Source of the DNA: Takakia lepidozioides | Taxonomy: Eukaryota > Streptophyta > Takakiopsida > Takakiales > Takakiaceae | Direction: 5' to 3' | NCBI GenBank assembly: GCA_030704615.1 | Contig: CM060732.1 | Location: forward strand, 32,841,053 to 32,905,052 | Length of the DNA: 64,000 bases | Shown: positions 42,147 to 56,200 of the stretch, piece after piece | Numbering within the stretch: the first letter of the stretch is position 1 | Layout: each line of letters opens with the position of its first letter | Translations under genes and position numbers: made by a program | Notes under the pieces: generated by a model | What the model was told of the DNA's origin: nothing | Database searches by the model: none | The model's input: the letters and a program-made list of their open reading frames with translations, nothing else

Positions 42147-45100
42147 CTACCTGCTGCTCATTTGAACCATGTCTGCACCATTTTGCTGAACTGATTGCCA
42201 AGGAACTTCGGCATCTTCAGTATGACCAAGAAGCAGAAAGTCGCTGCAATTTTTGCGGCAACCACGGTCGTAGGGGTTGTGGAATCGTCCATCATCGCCC
42301 TTGAGATATCTGTACCGCAGTGAGTTGGCCATCTCATTTGTGGTTATATTGCGTGCAATCTGAAAAGGATGTAATTGTTAGAGGCGGCAAGGCTTCCAAA
42401 CAATTGTAAATGAAAATATGCATCATCGATAACCACACAGCCTGAGCTCCAGAATGGATACAGCACCATCCCCGCCCTGAACAACCTTTTTCTGCCTCTA
42501 AATCTATCTGCATGTGTGTACACATCTGAATCCTGCAAAACGCCTGTATGTAAATCAAGGTTGCAACACTCGGGAGTTGCATCCTACTCCAAATGCCCAA
42601 GATGGCAAGAACTGGACAGCTGTGAGCACAAATATTTTTGCATCATGAAGCTTGTTGACTGCTCCCAAAACTACAACAGCGGCACGCAAAATCATAATAT
42701 ACCTGCACAGCTTGCATGCCCATCAATGTAGCTCCACAACACAGGAAGAACAAATCAGCAGTGAGAAAGGTCAGCGCTCCTGCATGGTTGGTCCCCACAT
42801 GACGGACGAATGCTCCCGAGGTCGATGGTGCCTGAGGGTCCATCCACAGCCCTGCAGCAAATAGCCCATGAATTATAGAGACTACTTGTCCCCTTTGGCT
42901 CATTATTGATGAATGCAACAATGAGTCTCCACTTATTAAACCATTGTTGAGACACCATACGGTATGCCTACAAATTTCTTAAGGATTGTTTATCTTACAA
43001 GGCCTAGGTCATTTCTTTGCAAAGCTGCCCCCCCCATAAGATAGCCATAAAATGGTCATGCGAAGCTACACCCTTACTGTAATGTTGAAAAAAGGCATCT
43101 ATTTGGAGAGAAATACTTCAATGCAAGTCATTTCTTCGGACCTTGTGGCTTACCAAAGTGACTTAAAATAGTACCAACAAATCTAGTAGAACGGTGTGCC
43201 TCTTTCTCCATGCACATTTTCAAAAAGAGGGGCCAAGGTCTACATACGCTGAACTGTTACAGCAGCTGCGAGGAAAAGGGCCATGACCTCCATGCAAAGG
43301 AGAAAAAAAAAGTCCCACTTATTTTTCTGCAAGCACAGACAGTGAAAAATAAATCAACAAGAAGCTGTGCTTGACTGGGTGATAGAATGTAAGTTGCAGG
43401 TGAAGTTCTAGGTGACCCGTGCTTAGCCATGTTGTCCAATCACCAGACACAGACTTGGCCGACAGCACACTGATTCTTGCTCAATTGAGGGTTACTTCAA
43501 ACTGTCCATGTCGACATCTTATAAATCTGTTACAACCTGAAGCCTTTCAAGAAAGTCATGGAGTGAAATATAGTCAACACTCCATAAAATTTCAATGAAA
43601 TGGGTGCAACTGATAAAAAAATGCACCTAAAGTTTCCAGAATGTGCAATTGCCTCATGGAGTTCTAGTGAGGAACTTGAATAGGATACTTAAGTCCTTAC
43701 ATTGTCCTCACCTTAAACCATATACCCTAAAACCTAAGTTGAATGTTTGATGCGCATTCTTCCCGGCTCCCAAACAGCCATTAAGTTAAGAAACAGAGAT
43801 AAGACTGGGGGTGGGTTATACCTTGCCAACACAATTGGAGATCCAAGGGCAATGATGGTCAAATTGTTCAACACAGCGATTGCACGAAGAGCAATGCTTT
43901 GATCGCAATGGCCTCACTATCTGTCATAAACACGAATATCTCAAGCCTTGCACAAACAACAATTCAACCGCTTTACTCATCTCTGTTGCTGCCACTACCC
44001 CTAGTTTAAAATATTGTATGCACCGCAAGTGCCAGCTCTGACTTCCAGATCGCACATCAAATTCCAGCAGAGTTGCTAATCATGGCATCTCCATTCACAC
44101 CATTCCATCAAAAATATTTGCAGATATTGCACTTGGTATATGAGTCTCCTGCTGCTTCAAAAAGAACAAGAGAAACACCTTGCAAGTGGGGCACAACTGA
44201 GCCCAGTAACCAGCCCACAGAGCTGGGCTGCTCAAATCACTCTTTAAGAGACGCTCCTGCCACATTTACAACATATCCCCATCTGCTGACAGATTGAAAA
44301 TAAGCCAAACAAACACCCTACTCTTCTTCAGCCGTATCAGAGAGACGTGCAACAACATTTGATAATGAAATCAACCAGTGGATATTTTGAAGAACTAAGA
44401 CCTGATAGATTTCAGACATATCCCATGTACAAGAACCATGCTTTACTGATTTAAACTTGAGCATGTGGCAAATGGACCTAACCCAGCCCTTGTCCCAGAC
44501 TGAAGTAGCTTGAAAGTTGACCACTCACATCCACATCGTTTTGACTGGATAACTTCTGTGCCTGCATAGAACTGATATATCCTGGATCCTTACTGCCAAA
44601 CACAATGACCCACCAACAAAGCTTGTTTAGATTGTCATAGTGCCACACATATGCTTCTTATATGAACACTGCTGTCAGTACTCCTGTAGGTCCACCTAAA
44701 CCAGCTACCTATGTACACAAGAGTGCAACTAACGCTGAGTAATATGTACACCAAACATAGAAATCAAAGATGAGAGATTCCTCATCCGTGACTAGACAAT
44801 ACAAGACATCCCAGGGTGCTTTCGACTTCAAGTTCAATGGTGTTATCCTTTATTCAGCTTGGGATCTTTCATCCTAATCAGTTTGTATCAACAACTGCAA
44901 AAAGAAGGAGCTGCAAAGAGTTGCAAAACATTGATTAAAACAATTGCGTAGAATGAGGAGGAAAACCCCAAACCCAAATGAAGCTGCACCTGCTGGATCG
45001 ATAGAGAAAGAAGAGGCCACACGTGCCCGAGAACACAACAATACAAGCCACAAATCCAGTGCCAGCTGTTATTCTCGACAATGCCTGTGCTGAACACCCA

Positions 45101-48100
45101 AGTCCCCCATCAAATAAGCCAACTCTCCCAAGTTCAACCAGACCAAACCTATACTCCAAAGCCTATTATATGTGCCTGGGAAGAGTTTACACCATCAGTA
45201 CTTCAGGCTCAGCTTTGCAATGGGCAGGTTTATTACATATCAACAGCTCACAATGCAAATCAAATCTCAAGAGGCTGAGAACTGCAATTAAACTGCTTCA
45301 AGAAGAGAGTACTGTGACAATTTTATCTAGAAAGCAATCATCCTCCCAACCCAACATTACTACAGTGAGAACAGCAGAAGACACTAAACTCAAACCTCTA
45401 ACTTGAGATCCATGTGCAAGCCCAGCCTGAACACAAACTCCAAACAGAGGTCAATAACTGATGAAGAGCCACCTAACAATGGAGAGAGACCACTACGTTC
45501 CAAAGAAAAAGAGGTCTTACAGGTAGTTACAGAGTTAACAAAAGCAAAGATCATGCTGATGATAACAGCCCAAAGTACAGGGGCCAGGCCCAACTTTCGC
45601 AGTTTGCCTATCCATCCCTTGCTATACCATCGGTTGTGGAAGATCCTGCGTGCATTTGACTGTAACCAAATGCCCCAAATCAGATCCCCAAACGACTTAG
45701 CTCACAAACTCACTCCTTCCTACCAGTGGATCAATATGTCGGACATTCGTACAACATCCGTATATGATAGGATAGGTGGAAAATTGATCATGATTATGTT
45801 GCGACTGTGATTAGGTATGAGGCCACAAATCACCTAAACAAACTCCTCATTAGACATTTTAAAAAGCAGGCTATCTCAGCACTTATCTCCCGTAATGTCA
45901 ATGAGGTCTATCTATGACCAGTTTAACATAACTCATTCGGCAGTGCCTTGCGGTCCTGCGGGATGAGGGTGTATTGGAAGGTTCTACAAAGATTGCAGAC
46001 ACCTTCCCTTGGGCTAAAACCGGCTAGTCCCAACCCCTTGCCACACTCTGCTTCACAATCATGTATATCACTCCGTCAGTGACCCGGCTCAAACACTTGG
46101 TACTCTACTCACAGATGGTCAAGATCAGCCCGCTCTCTACCACATGGCAATGTACTCTAAAGTGAGACCAGATGTAAGCCTGACAACTCTGTAAACTTTT
46201 AGTTCAATAGAGTGAGAAAGAACATGCATGAAAGTGCTTTTAAAGCCTGATTGACCTCCAGCAGAAGCAACAGCCCCACAATCTGGACATCAGGAAACAA
46301 TTTAGTAGGAAACCAACTGGATAGTTGGAAAAGTCTTCATTTGGCCTTTCTAGACAACAGAGGATGTGCTGCAATGACAGACAGAGCTGTGTGCTTAAAG
46401 AGGCATGAAGGGCTATTTCATTGTCCTTGCTTGTGATAGTCCCCCAGTCAACCACCCTGGTAGCCGTCTAAAACACTGGCAAACACACAGAGGCCTCCAG
46501 GCAAGGTTCAAAACTCACAAGGAAAAGAGCCACATGACGGTGGCCTTTGTCAGAGGCCAACTGAGCTGGGGTACAACCAGAACCTTCAGTAGCCATGAGG
46601 TCATCCAGGGTACCTGCTTGTACCAGCACTGTGCATGCTTCCAGGTTGCCACGAATCGCTGCCCAGTGCATTGGTGTACAACCTTTTCCAGATGCCACCA
46701 TCACCCCACTCACTCCTTTCAAAAAGATGCATCTCCAAAGTGTCCCTCTACCTAGTACAATGCTTCCTTCACAAACCATACCCACCAACTTGGGTCATGC
46801 GATATACACCATCCAACTCTATAAACCCAAAAGGGCAACTTTGACAGTCACGTCAGATAGAGTAAGCCCTTTCACCAATGCACCACACAGCCCTGTGCTC
46901 CTGTGCAGCCTACTGACCTTCCTTATCTGCTCGACCAAGGTCGGCATCCATGAAAAGAAGCAGACGTGTGCAATCTGCAAACCCCTTGTATGCAGACCTG
47001 TCATCCAGTCCCACAAACAAGATGACAACCACATGCAGCAAAGCTCCTGCAACAACTTTTGCAAGGAGGGACAACACAGAAAATAGAAATACTTCTTAAA
47101 GAGCTTGGCTGAGAACCACCATCACTAATCTCATGCAGGAGTGATTTGATGAAATGCAGGTCACTATAGGGTTGAAGTTGAGGGTGAGGACTCAAAATCG
47201 AAAACCTACCACTAAAAAACATGTAACAAAGAAGCATTAGTACTTCCAAAAGGATTAGACTATTGCAATCATAGGTGTTAGCAGTGCCTGGAATCTTCAG
47301 TGTAGGACCCACCTACCAATGCAAGGGACTCCGACCATCATTGTCAGGGGCATCCACGTCTGCACTCCATTTGCTAACAATATGGTAAAGCAGCGCCGTC
47401 TGCCCATACTGTGCTGCAACATGGCTTGTCTGCAGGAGCAACCAATCCACCAAAACCAAGAACATCCTTACAACAATCCAGCAGCCTAATAGCTTTGGGC
47501 TTCATTACCCCTAGTGTCCACCTAGCTCTTTTGTGAGATTGAAATTATCCACCACTCTTCTGCTAACAAAATACTCACAACGATTTGCAGTACAATTCTG
47601 AAGGAGGTTATCTTTCAATCAAACAAACTTCAGCGATGTAGGCACGCCTTTGTTAGTCCTGCCTGAGGTGGCAAAAAACCAAAGCTCTTTCATTGAGTTG
47701 ATGTGGTCAGGATCCACTCCTAAACAGATGTCCAATGTCAAAGAGGTGTCAGAATCAACAGCCAGGAAGCCTGTACATGATTTGGTTAAAACAGACCAAA
47801 TTACCACACAAGGAATCCTTCCCCCCACATCACAATTAGAATGTCTCGTGCATATATTGAAGTCACAATATTGCATACCCGATAACCATGTGAGTCGCCA
47901 CATTCAAGGTGCGCTCCATTCTGGAGCAGCAGTTCTGCTACCTGGATAGACCCCTGCACAGCTGTCCAATGGAGCGCAGTTTGTCCTGTAAAATCAGTGG
48001 CATTTACATCTGCTCCATGCTGCAATCAATGGCCCCGACACAACAAGAGGATACCATTCATCAATTTTGCAGCTGGAATTGCCATGCCAGTTTACAAACA

Positions 48101-51100
48101 GCTTCTGTGAGAATTAGATGCATGCTTGTTTACATTCACTTCACAACATACACAACATTGTAACCACATGTGGCTTTGCTAAGAATTCAATCATCATGCA
48201 AACGAATAGTATACTGCAAGTATCACAAGCATCCAATGGCCCAGTGGTTAGGACACAAGGCTGCCTTTCACGTGGTCGTCGATTCAAAGCCACATAGGTG
48301 TATGTTGGATGTCACCAATTATAGCCAACCGAGCTATGAAAGGTCGCTCAGTCATTCGTCCACCTGGTGTGGGTACCTTGGGCCTTTCTAGTCCTTGGGG
48401 AGGTTTGGGCAACCACATTGCCCCAGTTATGGCCGTCAGAAGGTGTCCACCTTCAAAAGTAGAGATTGACAGCCATGGCCTCTAAACCACACTCGAGTAG
48501 AGGGTATGAGCTAACAGGTTTTCATTACTTCTTTGATATATGTGCTAGAACTTAGCAAGGCTGATATGTTTGATTGTCACTTAGAAGTTGCTCCATTTTC
48601 TACATGGATAACAGCTAGGCAAGGCCGACAAAGAATGCTCTTCCTCACTAACCACCAAGTATGTTTGTGGCTCTAGATGGGATGGGAGCAGATGAGGATT
48701 CACTTTTCCCTTGACTGCTGGGAGTGGCGACTGTCTAATGACTTTCTTCTCCCAGTGAGCTTTGGTTGCTTAGAATAGAGTTTCGAAACCGCATGAAGCA
48801 TATTCTTTCAATATACTGGCTCATTCTTCCAAGCTATGGTGTTAATATTCTGAGATACTTTGTTTTCAGCAGCTTATGATGAAACCACTCATCTGTTGGG
48901 AATGTTTTGCCTAGAACAGAACGGGTAAATGGGTGGTAGTTCTTGTGATAGCAGCTTGTGATAGTTCTTGGTAACACCACTCAAGAATTGCCTAATCCCA
49001 CTACTCTGTTGGGAATTATTTTCCTAGAACAGAACGGGGAAACGGGTTAGGTTTCCCTAGTTCCTAACCTAAAGCAGCCACCCTATATGGCCATACGAGA
49101 GGCTGCCCTATGTGGTTAGAAGCCCTGGCTCTACTCTTCTCCTTTGGCGAGGACGCAAGAGCTGAAGGAGCAGTTACCTTACTGCTGAACTAAGGCTGCA
49201 AGCAAGGTACTCACCCAGGCTATATGTGCCTTTGTTTGAGTACTCGGCTCCGGTAACACCTCCCTTTTGGGAATGGGTGCTTACTGGTGCTATCTTTATG
49301 ATAACTACCACCCTCCCACCCACTAGTCTGCTGTCTTTTCCTTATGTTTTGGAATCCATAAATGTCTCCTAGCTAAAGTGGACATGGATACCAATTGTCA
49401 AGCTGTTTAAGCCTGGAATTATATGCAAATCACTAATCGATTGGTTGGCGAGGGTAGAATGGTGTTGAGAGTAAACAGTTGTTTGTGGTATTCTCAATTT
49501 TTTGATTGACTGTTGGAAGATGTTAGGATCTGATCACCAGAGGCAGCCTTGTTGATCCCATTCAGAAGAATACACCTACTGTAACTCTTCATGCCTACCT
49601 TGAAATAGGTAGATGGCTAAATGGATTCACTTTGGCACTATGACCTCCTAGGGCTCAAGTACGCCCACATGGAGTTCAAAGAACCAATCCCCTAACTGCT
49701 GAGCTATGGCTTTTCTCATAGCTGCAGTTTTGACTACATAGATTCTACTAGAAGTATTATAGTTTTAATCTATCCAGGTTTCTACTCTACTTATGGTCAA
49801 AGACTTGCTTGCATATGTGGCACCTTAAGTAACAATTGCAAGAGTTGTAAGCATACATGTTCACAAATCTGAGTTTTGCAGGACTTGTGAGGTTAATATG
49901 TAAGCTGGGCACGGGGTCTATCGTGACAAGGCTGTGACAAACAAGTCCTTTGAGAACATTCTCTCTCTTACGCGCACACACAGAGCACAAGCACCAGGGC
50001 AATTTCGGGCTTTCATGGGAAGTGTCCGCGGCGAGTGGTCGATGCGCACGAGCTTAGGAAAGGCAACAACATGTCTGATCTATGGCAATGATGGTGTGGA
50101 TAGCATATGTTCTCTGCTGCATTGTACAGGATATCCTCTGAAGAAGACTTCCTCTTTGAAGCCAAACATATTGTCACTGCACCTTCCTTTAGTTTGACAG
50201 AAGATCCACAGCACTAAAATCCGTAGCCATCGTTGGATGCAAATTCTGGAGTGACTACAGCTGCTGCTATGGTAAAGAGATTTATTGAGAGAATATGGAA
50301 GGCTACAGTCACATTCATTTTCCAAGGCAGGTCACACCATAGGAAAGAACATTCAACAATGGTGCTCGCCTCTATCTCTTTTCTCAGTCCCTGTATGGCC
50401 TCCCATCTCCTCCTCTCTGTCCCAGTTTCCTCTCGAGTGTTCTGCACTCATATCGTAATTATAGTCATCCTGCGGAGAAAGTAAGATTTCAAGGTAGGCG
50501 TTACGATGCCTAGTCATCTACCACATCAACATCTCACTATCAGGTCTGCCCAGGGAAACTCATCGCCATGGAAAGGCCCTAAGTCGAGGAGGGGGCTCAG
50601 CAGGCCAACTTTTTCGAGGATCTACTACTACAGGATAGATTCTTAAACGTCCCAGACAGGAAGAAAAAGGATTTTCTCCCTCTTGGTTCATCTTCCAGAG
50701 TCTGAAATTAGGCTGGGGTCAGGCAGCACAATCAGAATTTGTTCAGAAGGATTCTTGCTTGGGACATTTGTCGTAGTTGCCATACCTCGTGAATGTACTG
50801 ATTCCCCTTTCCTTGTTCTAGCCGTTAGCCTTGCGGCCATCGGCTGGGCGAGGCCACTGACTACCTGGTAGGCAGGAGAGAGAGAGAGAGAGAGAGGGTG
50901 AATCCAGAGAGCAACGGGGAAATGGCGAGGGTGGGAAGACCTCAAGAAGATACTGAACAGCCGCAGTGCGATTATTGAGGGCACACCATTGAAGCGCGAG
51001 GTACCCGCCGGCGTCTGGAGCTGACACGGAGCACCCTCCTTGCTCGACGATCCGCTGCAAATTGTCAACATCGCCATATGCAGCTGCCGTATACACATCA

Positions 51101-51192
51101 TCTGGATCATGTTGAACTTTCACACCCCCTTCCAGCCTCATCCCATTCTCCCGGGGTAATCCACCCGATACTACCTCGATTTCGGAAGCCAT
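42147..51192 (-). CDS. Ankyrin-repeat DHHC protein S-acyltransferase (TIP1/PAT24-like)
   Basis: It would attach palmitate to cysteines of target proteins in Golgi or plasma-membrane systems; Arabidopsis TIP1 is needed for root-hair and cell growth. Thirteen exons fit in phase with GT-AG borders: 51192-50941, 48019-47879, 47429-47317, 46997-46918, 46682-46519, 45659-45521, 45089-44990, 44592-44529, 44256-44179, 43920-43822, 43326-43248, 42851-42703, 42359-42147. They give 556 residues. Exons 1-5 encode ankyrin repeats ([31 protein letters not shown]). Exons 6-7 hold two membrane segments. Exon 10 holds the Cys-rich catalytic domain ([18 protein letters not shown]). Exons 11-12 hold further membrane segments. 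Exon 13 encodes [14 protein letters not shown] and CRKNCSDFL. It looks intact. The start is ATG at 51192-51190. The C-terminus is shorter than in Arabidopsis (about 620 residues). Confidence 0.92.
48020..50940 (-). other. Intron 1 of the S-acyltransferase gene (2.9 kb)
   Basis: The largest intron, between the first and second ankyrin exons. It contains SINE-like insertions (48225-48500 and probably 49570-49710) and a (CT)n tract on the gene strand just after the donor (50878-50896). No other gene seen. Confidence 0.7.
48225..48500 (+). mobile_element. tRNA-derived SINE-like insertion in intron 1
   Basis: TGGCCCAGTGG at 48237-48247 fits the pol III A box exactly, and GATTCAAAGCC at 48281-48291 fits the B box with one mismatch at correct spacing. 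The head resembles tRNA-Glu but lacks a closed acceptor stem, so it is not a tRNA gene. The 3' limit is uncertain. Confidence 0.55.
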
Positions 51193-51825
51193 CGATTGAC
51201 AAGCCAAACTCTTCCCAGATTAACAGGCACCAGTCCCAAATTTTCCCCAGGAGTTATCGAAGACTTGTAAGAAATTAGGGTTTTGATGTCTCTCCCGGCC
51301 AACCTCTGAAATCTAAAGGCATCAGACAACTCATTCCCAACTAATGAAGCTTGCTGTAAAAATGATAGTGTAATCCAGGAATCACTATCCAGTGTGCAAT
51401 TCAACACCACTCGTTAAGCTGGTAAGGTCGCCTCCTGAAGTGAGTTGCTAGCCCGCACCCTTTGCAACACTCAAAAAGACACGCCATTGCTGTGTGAAAC
51501 ATAAACAGTCGCCCCTTCATAAAATGTGGACAGGGGCATGGTAGAGGACTAGGCTTGCTGCCACGATGAATCCTGCCTGACTTGCACTCATGAACTTCCA
51601 AGGATATCTCACTACTACAAGAGAGAGGTGAGCACACATAATGGTAATAAGGCTGTTATGAAGCATGTAGGAATGCTAAGCCCTTGTTGCTTTATTACCA
51701 AGCTGACATCTCCTCTCCTTTGCAAACTACTTCCTGATTTGCCTTCTCCAGGTAACATTATTGAACAGTTTACAGCAAATAAACTATGAGAAAGTAGATT
51801 TCACTCTCCACAAAGAGGAACCATA
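51193..51825. other. Upstream region of the S-acyltransferase gene
   Basis: Presumed promoter and 5' UTR of the gene on the minus strand. No clear TATA box or conserved element recognised. Confidence 0.4.
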
Positions 51826-51980
51826 CAAGTGTTGGTCTGGTATATATAGGTGAAGTACTGGTATATGCACTGATGTCAGATACCAGACCAGTCTGGTATC
51901 ATACTTGGTCATATACCAGACCAGGCTGGTATCAGTTTTTTCATACCAGCCACAATACCAGTACTCCACCGCCGTCTTCC
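51826..51980. repeat. ATACCAG/CTGGTAT palindrome cluster, left
   Basis: At least eight ATACCAG or CTGGTAT words occur in 150 bp in alternating orientation, giving hairpins such as ATACCAGaccagtCTGGTAT (51880-51899 region). A related cluster lies at 53090-53280. Confidence 0.65.
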
Positions 51981-53089
51981 TCATTTACTCTGGTATGTAT
52001 ACTATACTAATTTATGTGTATATATGCCTACATACTTATATTTATGTGTAGGGTAAGGACCCAGGCAGGGCTGTCACACGTTTGCGCCACTGGGAACGTA
52101 CTATGGAATGGGCCGCCACATGACATTGCGGTGGGTCAGGTGGTGGCTAGCCGGGAGGCGAGCTGCTGCTGAAACCGCCATATCCGGTACGTATAGGATT
52201 GAGTCTGCCGCCCTATCATTGGCCTGCCAGTCCTAATCAAACACATTATGTTTCATAATGTGCTAGTGCAACTGGCATAATGTGCTAGTGGCATGAGGCA
52301 TAGATTTCTGCTTTTTAAACCTCCTGGAAATACGCCATATTAGGCACGCAAAATCCTTTAGGAAGGCGGAGGGCCCGTGCGTGGGGCCCTTACCCCGTGT
52401 AAACGTTCCATGAATAAAATCCCACCAGGTGTCCCTTCTTTTAGGCGCCTTTTAGCCTTCTTCCCCTACTGCTGCATCTTCTTTGCTCCCCACTTCCTTT
52501 GGTTCGTCTGATCTCGGAAAGATGCTGGAAAGTCGCGGAAATGGGGAATGGTGGCAGGAGTTGCCTTACATGATGGAACGCCGCTCCGTAAATTCCGGTT
52601 GTGTTCCATCGCGTAATTCAACAGCTCCTGGGGGGTTAGGGTTCACAAGTATTAGCCAACCGAAAATACAAGGATTTAATTCAAGCAACGTTTACGTATA
52701 TTTATTTCTTTATTTGTATTGTCTTTGTTTTCACTTGATACTTAGTATGTGATAAACTTGTAATTCAAGATGGCTGGGGCCCCTCGATTCGGGGCTTCTG
52801 CTCATGGATGGTCTTGTTTCTCGCCAATATGGCTCCCTCCCTCTATAGGGCAATGGTCTCTATCCAAGTCTTGGATAGGCTCTCTTCTCTTTGGGCTCTT
52901 AGCAAGAGTCGGACTATGGTTCATTGGTATCTCCAACACGTTCCTCGTGTGCTAGGCCTCATGGCAGCCTTCGGGCATGTAAGGGTTTTAAATTTTTTCC
53001 CTTCAAAAATTATCAATAAAACTAACAAGGGCCTCCATCCCTTTCACCACCAAAAAAAAGAAAAAAAAACGATGGCTTTGGAATGATAC
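51981..53089. other. Sequence between the two ATACCAG clusters
   Basis: No intact gene. A short + frame at 52808-53086 (with VSIQVLDRLSSLWAL) reads like decayed coding sequence but is not recognised. A SINE 3' end (aagggcctccatccc then A-rich) is at 53020-53070. Confidence 0.4.
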
Positions 53090-53280
53090 GAGAATTGATA
53101 TCTCGTACCAGCTGGTATTGTGGTCATGATACTCATACTCATACCAGTATTTAGAAAAATATACATCCCGCATTCTATAGACCAGACTGATATAAAAAAA
53201 TTTGTGATACGTTGGGTACCAGGACCAGTCTAGTATGTCCTGAACCTGATACCAGAACAACACTGAACCATATAACCATA
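53090..53280. repeat. ATACCAG/CTGGTAT palindrome cluster, right
   Basis: Diverged relative of 51826-51980 with several ATACCAG/CTGGTAT words. The shared piece with cacaataccag is inverted with respect to the left cluster, so the two could be ends of one 1.4-kb element. Confidence 0.5.
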
Positions 53281-56200
53281 CGTGACTAGCCGCTTGTTTT
53301 TAATGTCTTGGAGTTATACTGAGGGTATGTTGAATTATCACCGAATAGAGACCTATGGCTGTAGAGTAGGCTCGTACGCCATATCGTCCTATTGTGACGG
53401 ATGCATCTTTGCCACATTGTGTTGAACGGTTATAGGTCTCTTCCATCTCCACTCAAATCTCAGTCTGTAGTGTGTACCAGTGTTTGGGGGATCCTACTGT
53501 TGTGCTTGTGCGGGTACATAGATTTTTGCTTACCCTCTGGATAAGGGTAAATAACAATCATATGATTATTTATCCTCGGGATAAGGGTAGATTATCTATA
53601 TGTCCATTTATTTATCCTACGGGTAAAGATTAAAGGCCAATATTTTTGACTGGATAAGGATAAATGATTTTCCCTTTCTGGTAAATAAATGATATTTATT
53701 TATTTATTTATTTAATGTACAGAGGATTGTAGCCTTGGAAAATTTATTTGATAATTATTCGGGGGAAAAATTAAACCCCCCTTTTACACCATAAGGCACA
53801 CACTGTAATCAGTGATTGTAAGAAGTTTTTTTATTTGTGATGCTCAACTCAAAAATATAACTAATTGATTAATGTTCTGTCCCAGTGGCATACATGGGAA
53901 TAATCTGGGACAGATCCTTGGACTATTTTGCTTCTGCCTTGTTACTCAATATCAAGGAGAATTCAGTTTGCCCGGTGTGGATTGCCCTTAGGGGCTTGAC
54001 TCTGTGGCACATCCGGAAGATGGGATGCTCTACTCTTTTTCAAAATACTATGCCTAGTTTGCAAAAGGCTTTGCTTAGCTCACTCAGACTTATTGTCTGA
54101 AGCTCGTAAAGCATTGGTTGTTCTTGTGACAATTATTTCCAGGTGCAGTGACAACAGAAAATAACAGGTTCTTGCAGAATTCGACAAACACCTGCGGGAA
54201 ACATGGAACCTTTTGTCGGAGAATTTCAAACTCGCGAATTGAATGGACTGACTCTATCCCTACCTACTGGAGCTCCGTTAGTGCTAGGATCTCCCCCTTG
54301 GATGCAGATGAAGAAGAGGTGAATTGGCGGCACAAACGCAGCCTTCGGAATGGGAAATCCAAAGCTCACTTGTCATTTAAAGCACCTAAAAAGAAAAGAG
54401 GTTGCTAGTATTTGGAGAAGTTTTTGCACGCGCTTTGTCTGTTGCTGTTCTGGGGTACCTTCCTTGGCGCTCAGTTTGCAGGTTCTGGTGCAAGTCCTGT
54501 GCTGCCCTTTTCTTTGGCCTTTTCATGCTCGTCTTCTTAGATCTATGGTACTTTGTTTCTTGGACTGGTGCAGTTTGTTCTGCTGCTTTTCTGGTTCTTA
54601 GTTGGGATTCTTGTTGCTTGTGAGGTGTTTATCCCCTCTGTTGGGCAGCTTCTCAGCACAGCTCCTTGGCTATAGTTCCTTTGGACTCCTTCTTAGCTGC
54701 TGGCTTTATTGCCTTGCACCTGCTGGTGCTTGTCCTTTTGCTCTTCAGGCTGTTGTATCGTGGCTTTAGTTGGTTGCTATGTTTCCAGCCTTAGGATTCT
54801 TGGCAGCCAATTAAAATCGGAATAGAACAATCTCTAGGGTAGTCTCATCTTCATAACAATGCAATCTCAACCAAGTTGAAGCTCAAATTATACATAAAAA
54901 TCATGTTTTGAACATTATGTTTGTCAACTCATTGCACATTTGATGTTCATACATCCAATTCCTTCAAAGATTTTGATGGACGGATGAATTTGATAAAATA
55001 CTACTCAATATTGTGAAAACAAGCCTAATAGTACTGCACTTTTTATAGTTCAAATATTATAAATATGAATCTACTTTTGATCTTAATTCTTATGCAAGTA
55101 TATCGACACCTATGTATTCAGAATCTACAAAAGAAGCAGACGAAAATTTATGCAAATGATTTGAAAACACCAAAATTTGATTTTTAAGGCTCGGAGTGGT
55201 ACCTCGGTTCTCTGCCTTCAAGTGGCTTTTGTAAGGTTATTTTTTCCTTACCTTAATAAAATTTCCAGGGCTACAATCCCCATGTTTTTTTTTTTTCTAT
55301 AATCAATTTTTTTGGTTTATTTTTATTTTTATTTTAGGATGAGGCTTCTAGGCATCCATATGGCAAGTTTGGGGAAGACTCGGACAGTTCCTCAAAAAAG
55401 CAGAACCCAAATCCTACTTTGAAATCATGCGCCAACACCTCTAACCCTTCATCAACAAAGCCAAGCAAAGCCTTGGTCAGCATGGGACAAACTCGGTGTT
55501 AGCCAAATGCTTAATTTATGGCACAACAACAAGCTAAAAGGGATGGAGTCCATTTCTACAATCGTTGCCAAGGCAAGAGCTACACATGGTTATCAAGACT
55601 TGGTTCAGTCTATGACCCTCAATGGATTCCCACTTTGTAGGCACGCCCTGTAATGCCCTCGTTCAATTTTCGGGCCCTCACAATCCTTACTGACTTACTT
55701 CTTACTTATGAAACAACCACCAAGCACAGATCTCTCAACTGTCCGGTCTTCGAAACCCTCAGGGGCTGAACTCTCTGGCACCTCTGGAAAGCCTGTTGTG
55801 CAAGAACTATCTTAGGAAATACTTCTACCGTCTCCTCTATTCTATCCAGTATCTTTCAGGATCTTGTAAGAACCGAGTCAAGGCCGAAAGCATGGGACAA
55901 ATTTTGTGCAGATATCAAGCGGAACCCACGAAACGCGTCTACCCTCCATGTTGTTTTTTTCAAAGTTCTTGGGGAAAACAATGCCTCATCTGCTACAGTG
56001 ACTACATGACCGCTGTGATTGGGCCGACCTTCCCCTTGTCAACCGAAGAGACCTCCGCGCCACCCTCTAGCCTGCTCAGCCCCCCCGAGTTCGAACGTGA
56101 TATCAACTCGAAACACCTCAAAACCTCATACAAAGGCTTCGAGGCTCCATTCCCGATGACTTAGCAGCTCATTGGTTACTAATTTCCTCAAATAAGAAGC

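Noticed and set aside
48227-48300. tRNA-Glu gene
   Set aside because: The A and B boxes fit, but acceptor and anticodon stems do not close, so a SINE head is more likely.
49570-49712. Second tRNA-like SINE in intron 1
   Set aside because: A good A box (TAGCTCAGCAG) is present on the minus strand but the B box is unclear; not listed as a separate feature.
50818-51207. Earlier start at 51207 for the S-acyltransferase
   Set aside because: The codon there is TTG. The first ATG (51192) gives the expected short N-terminus beginning MASEIEV.
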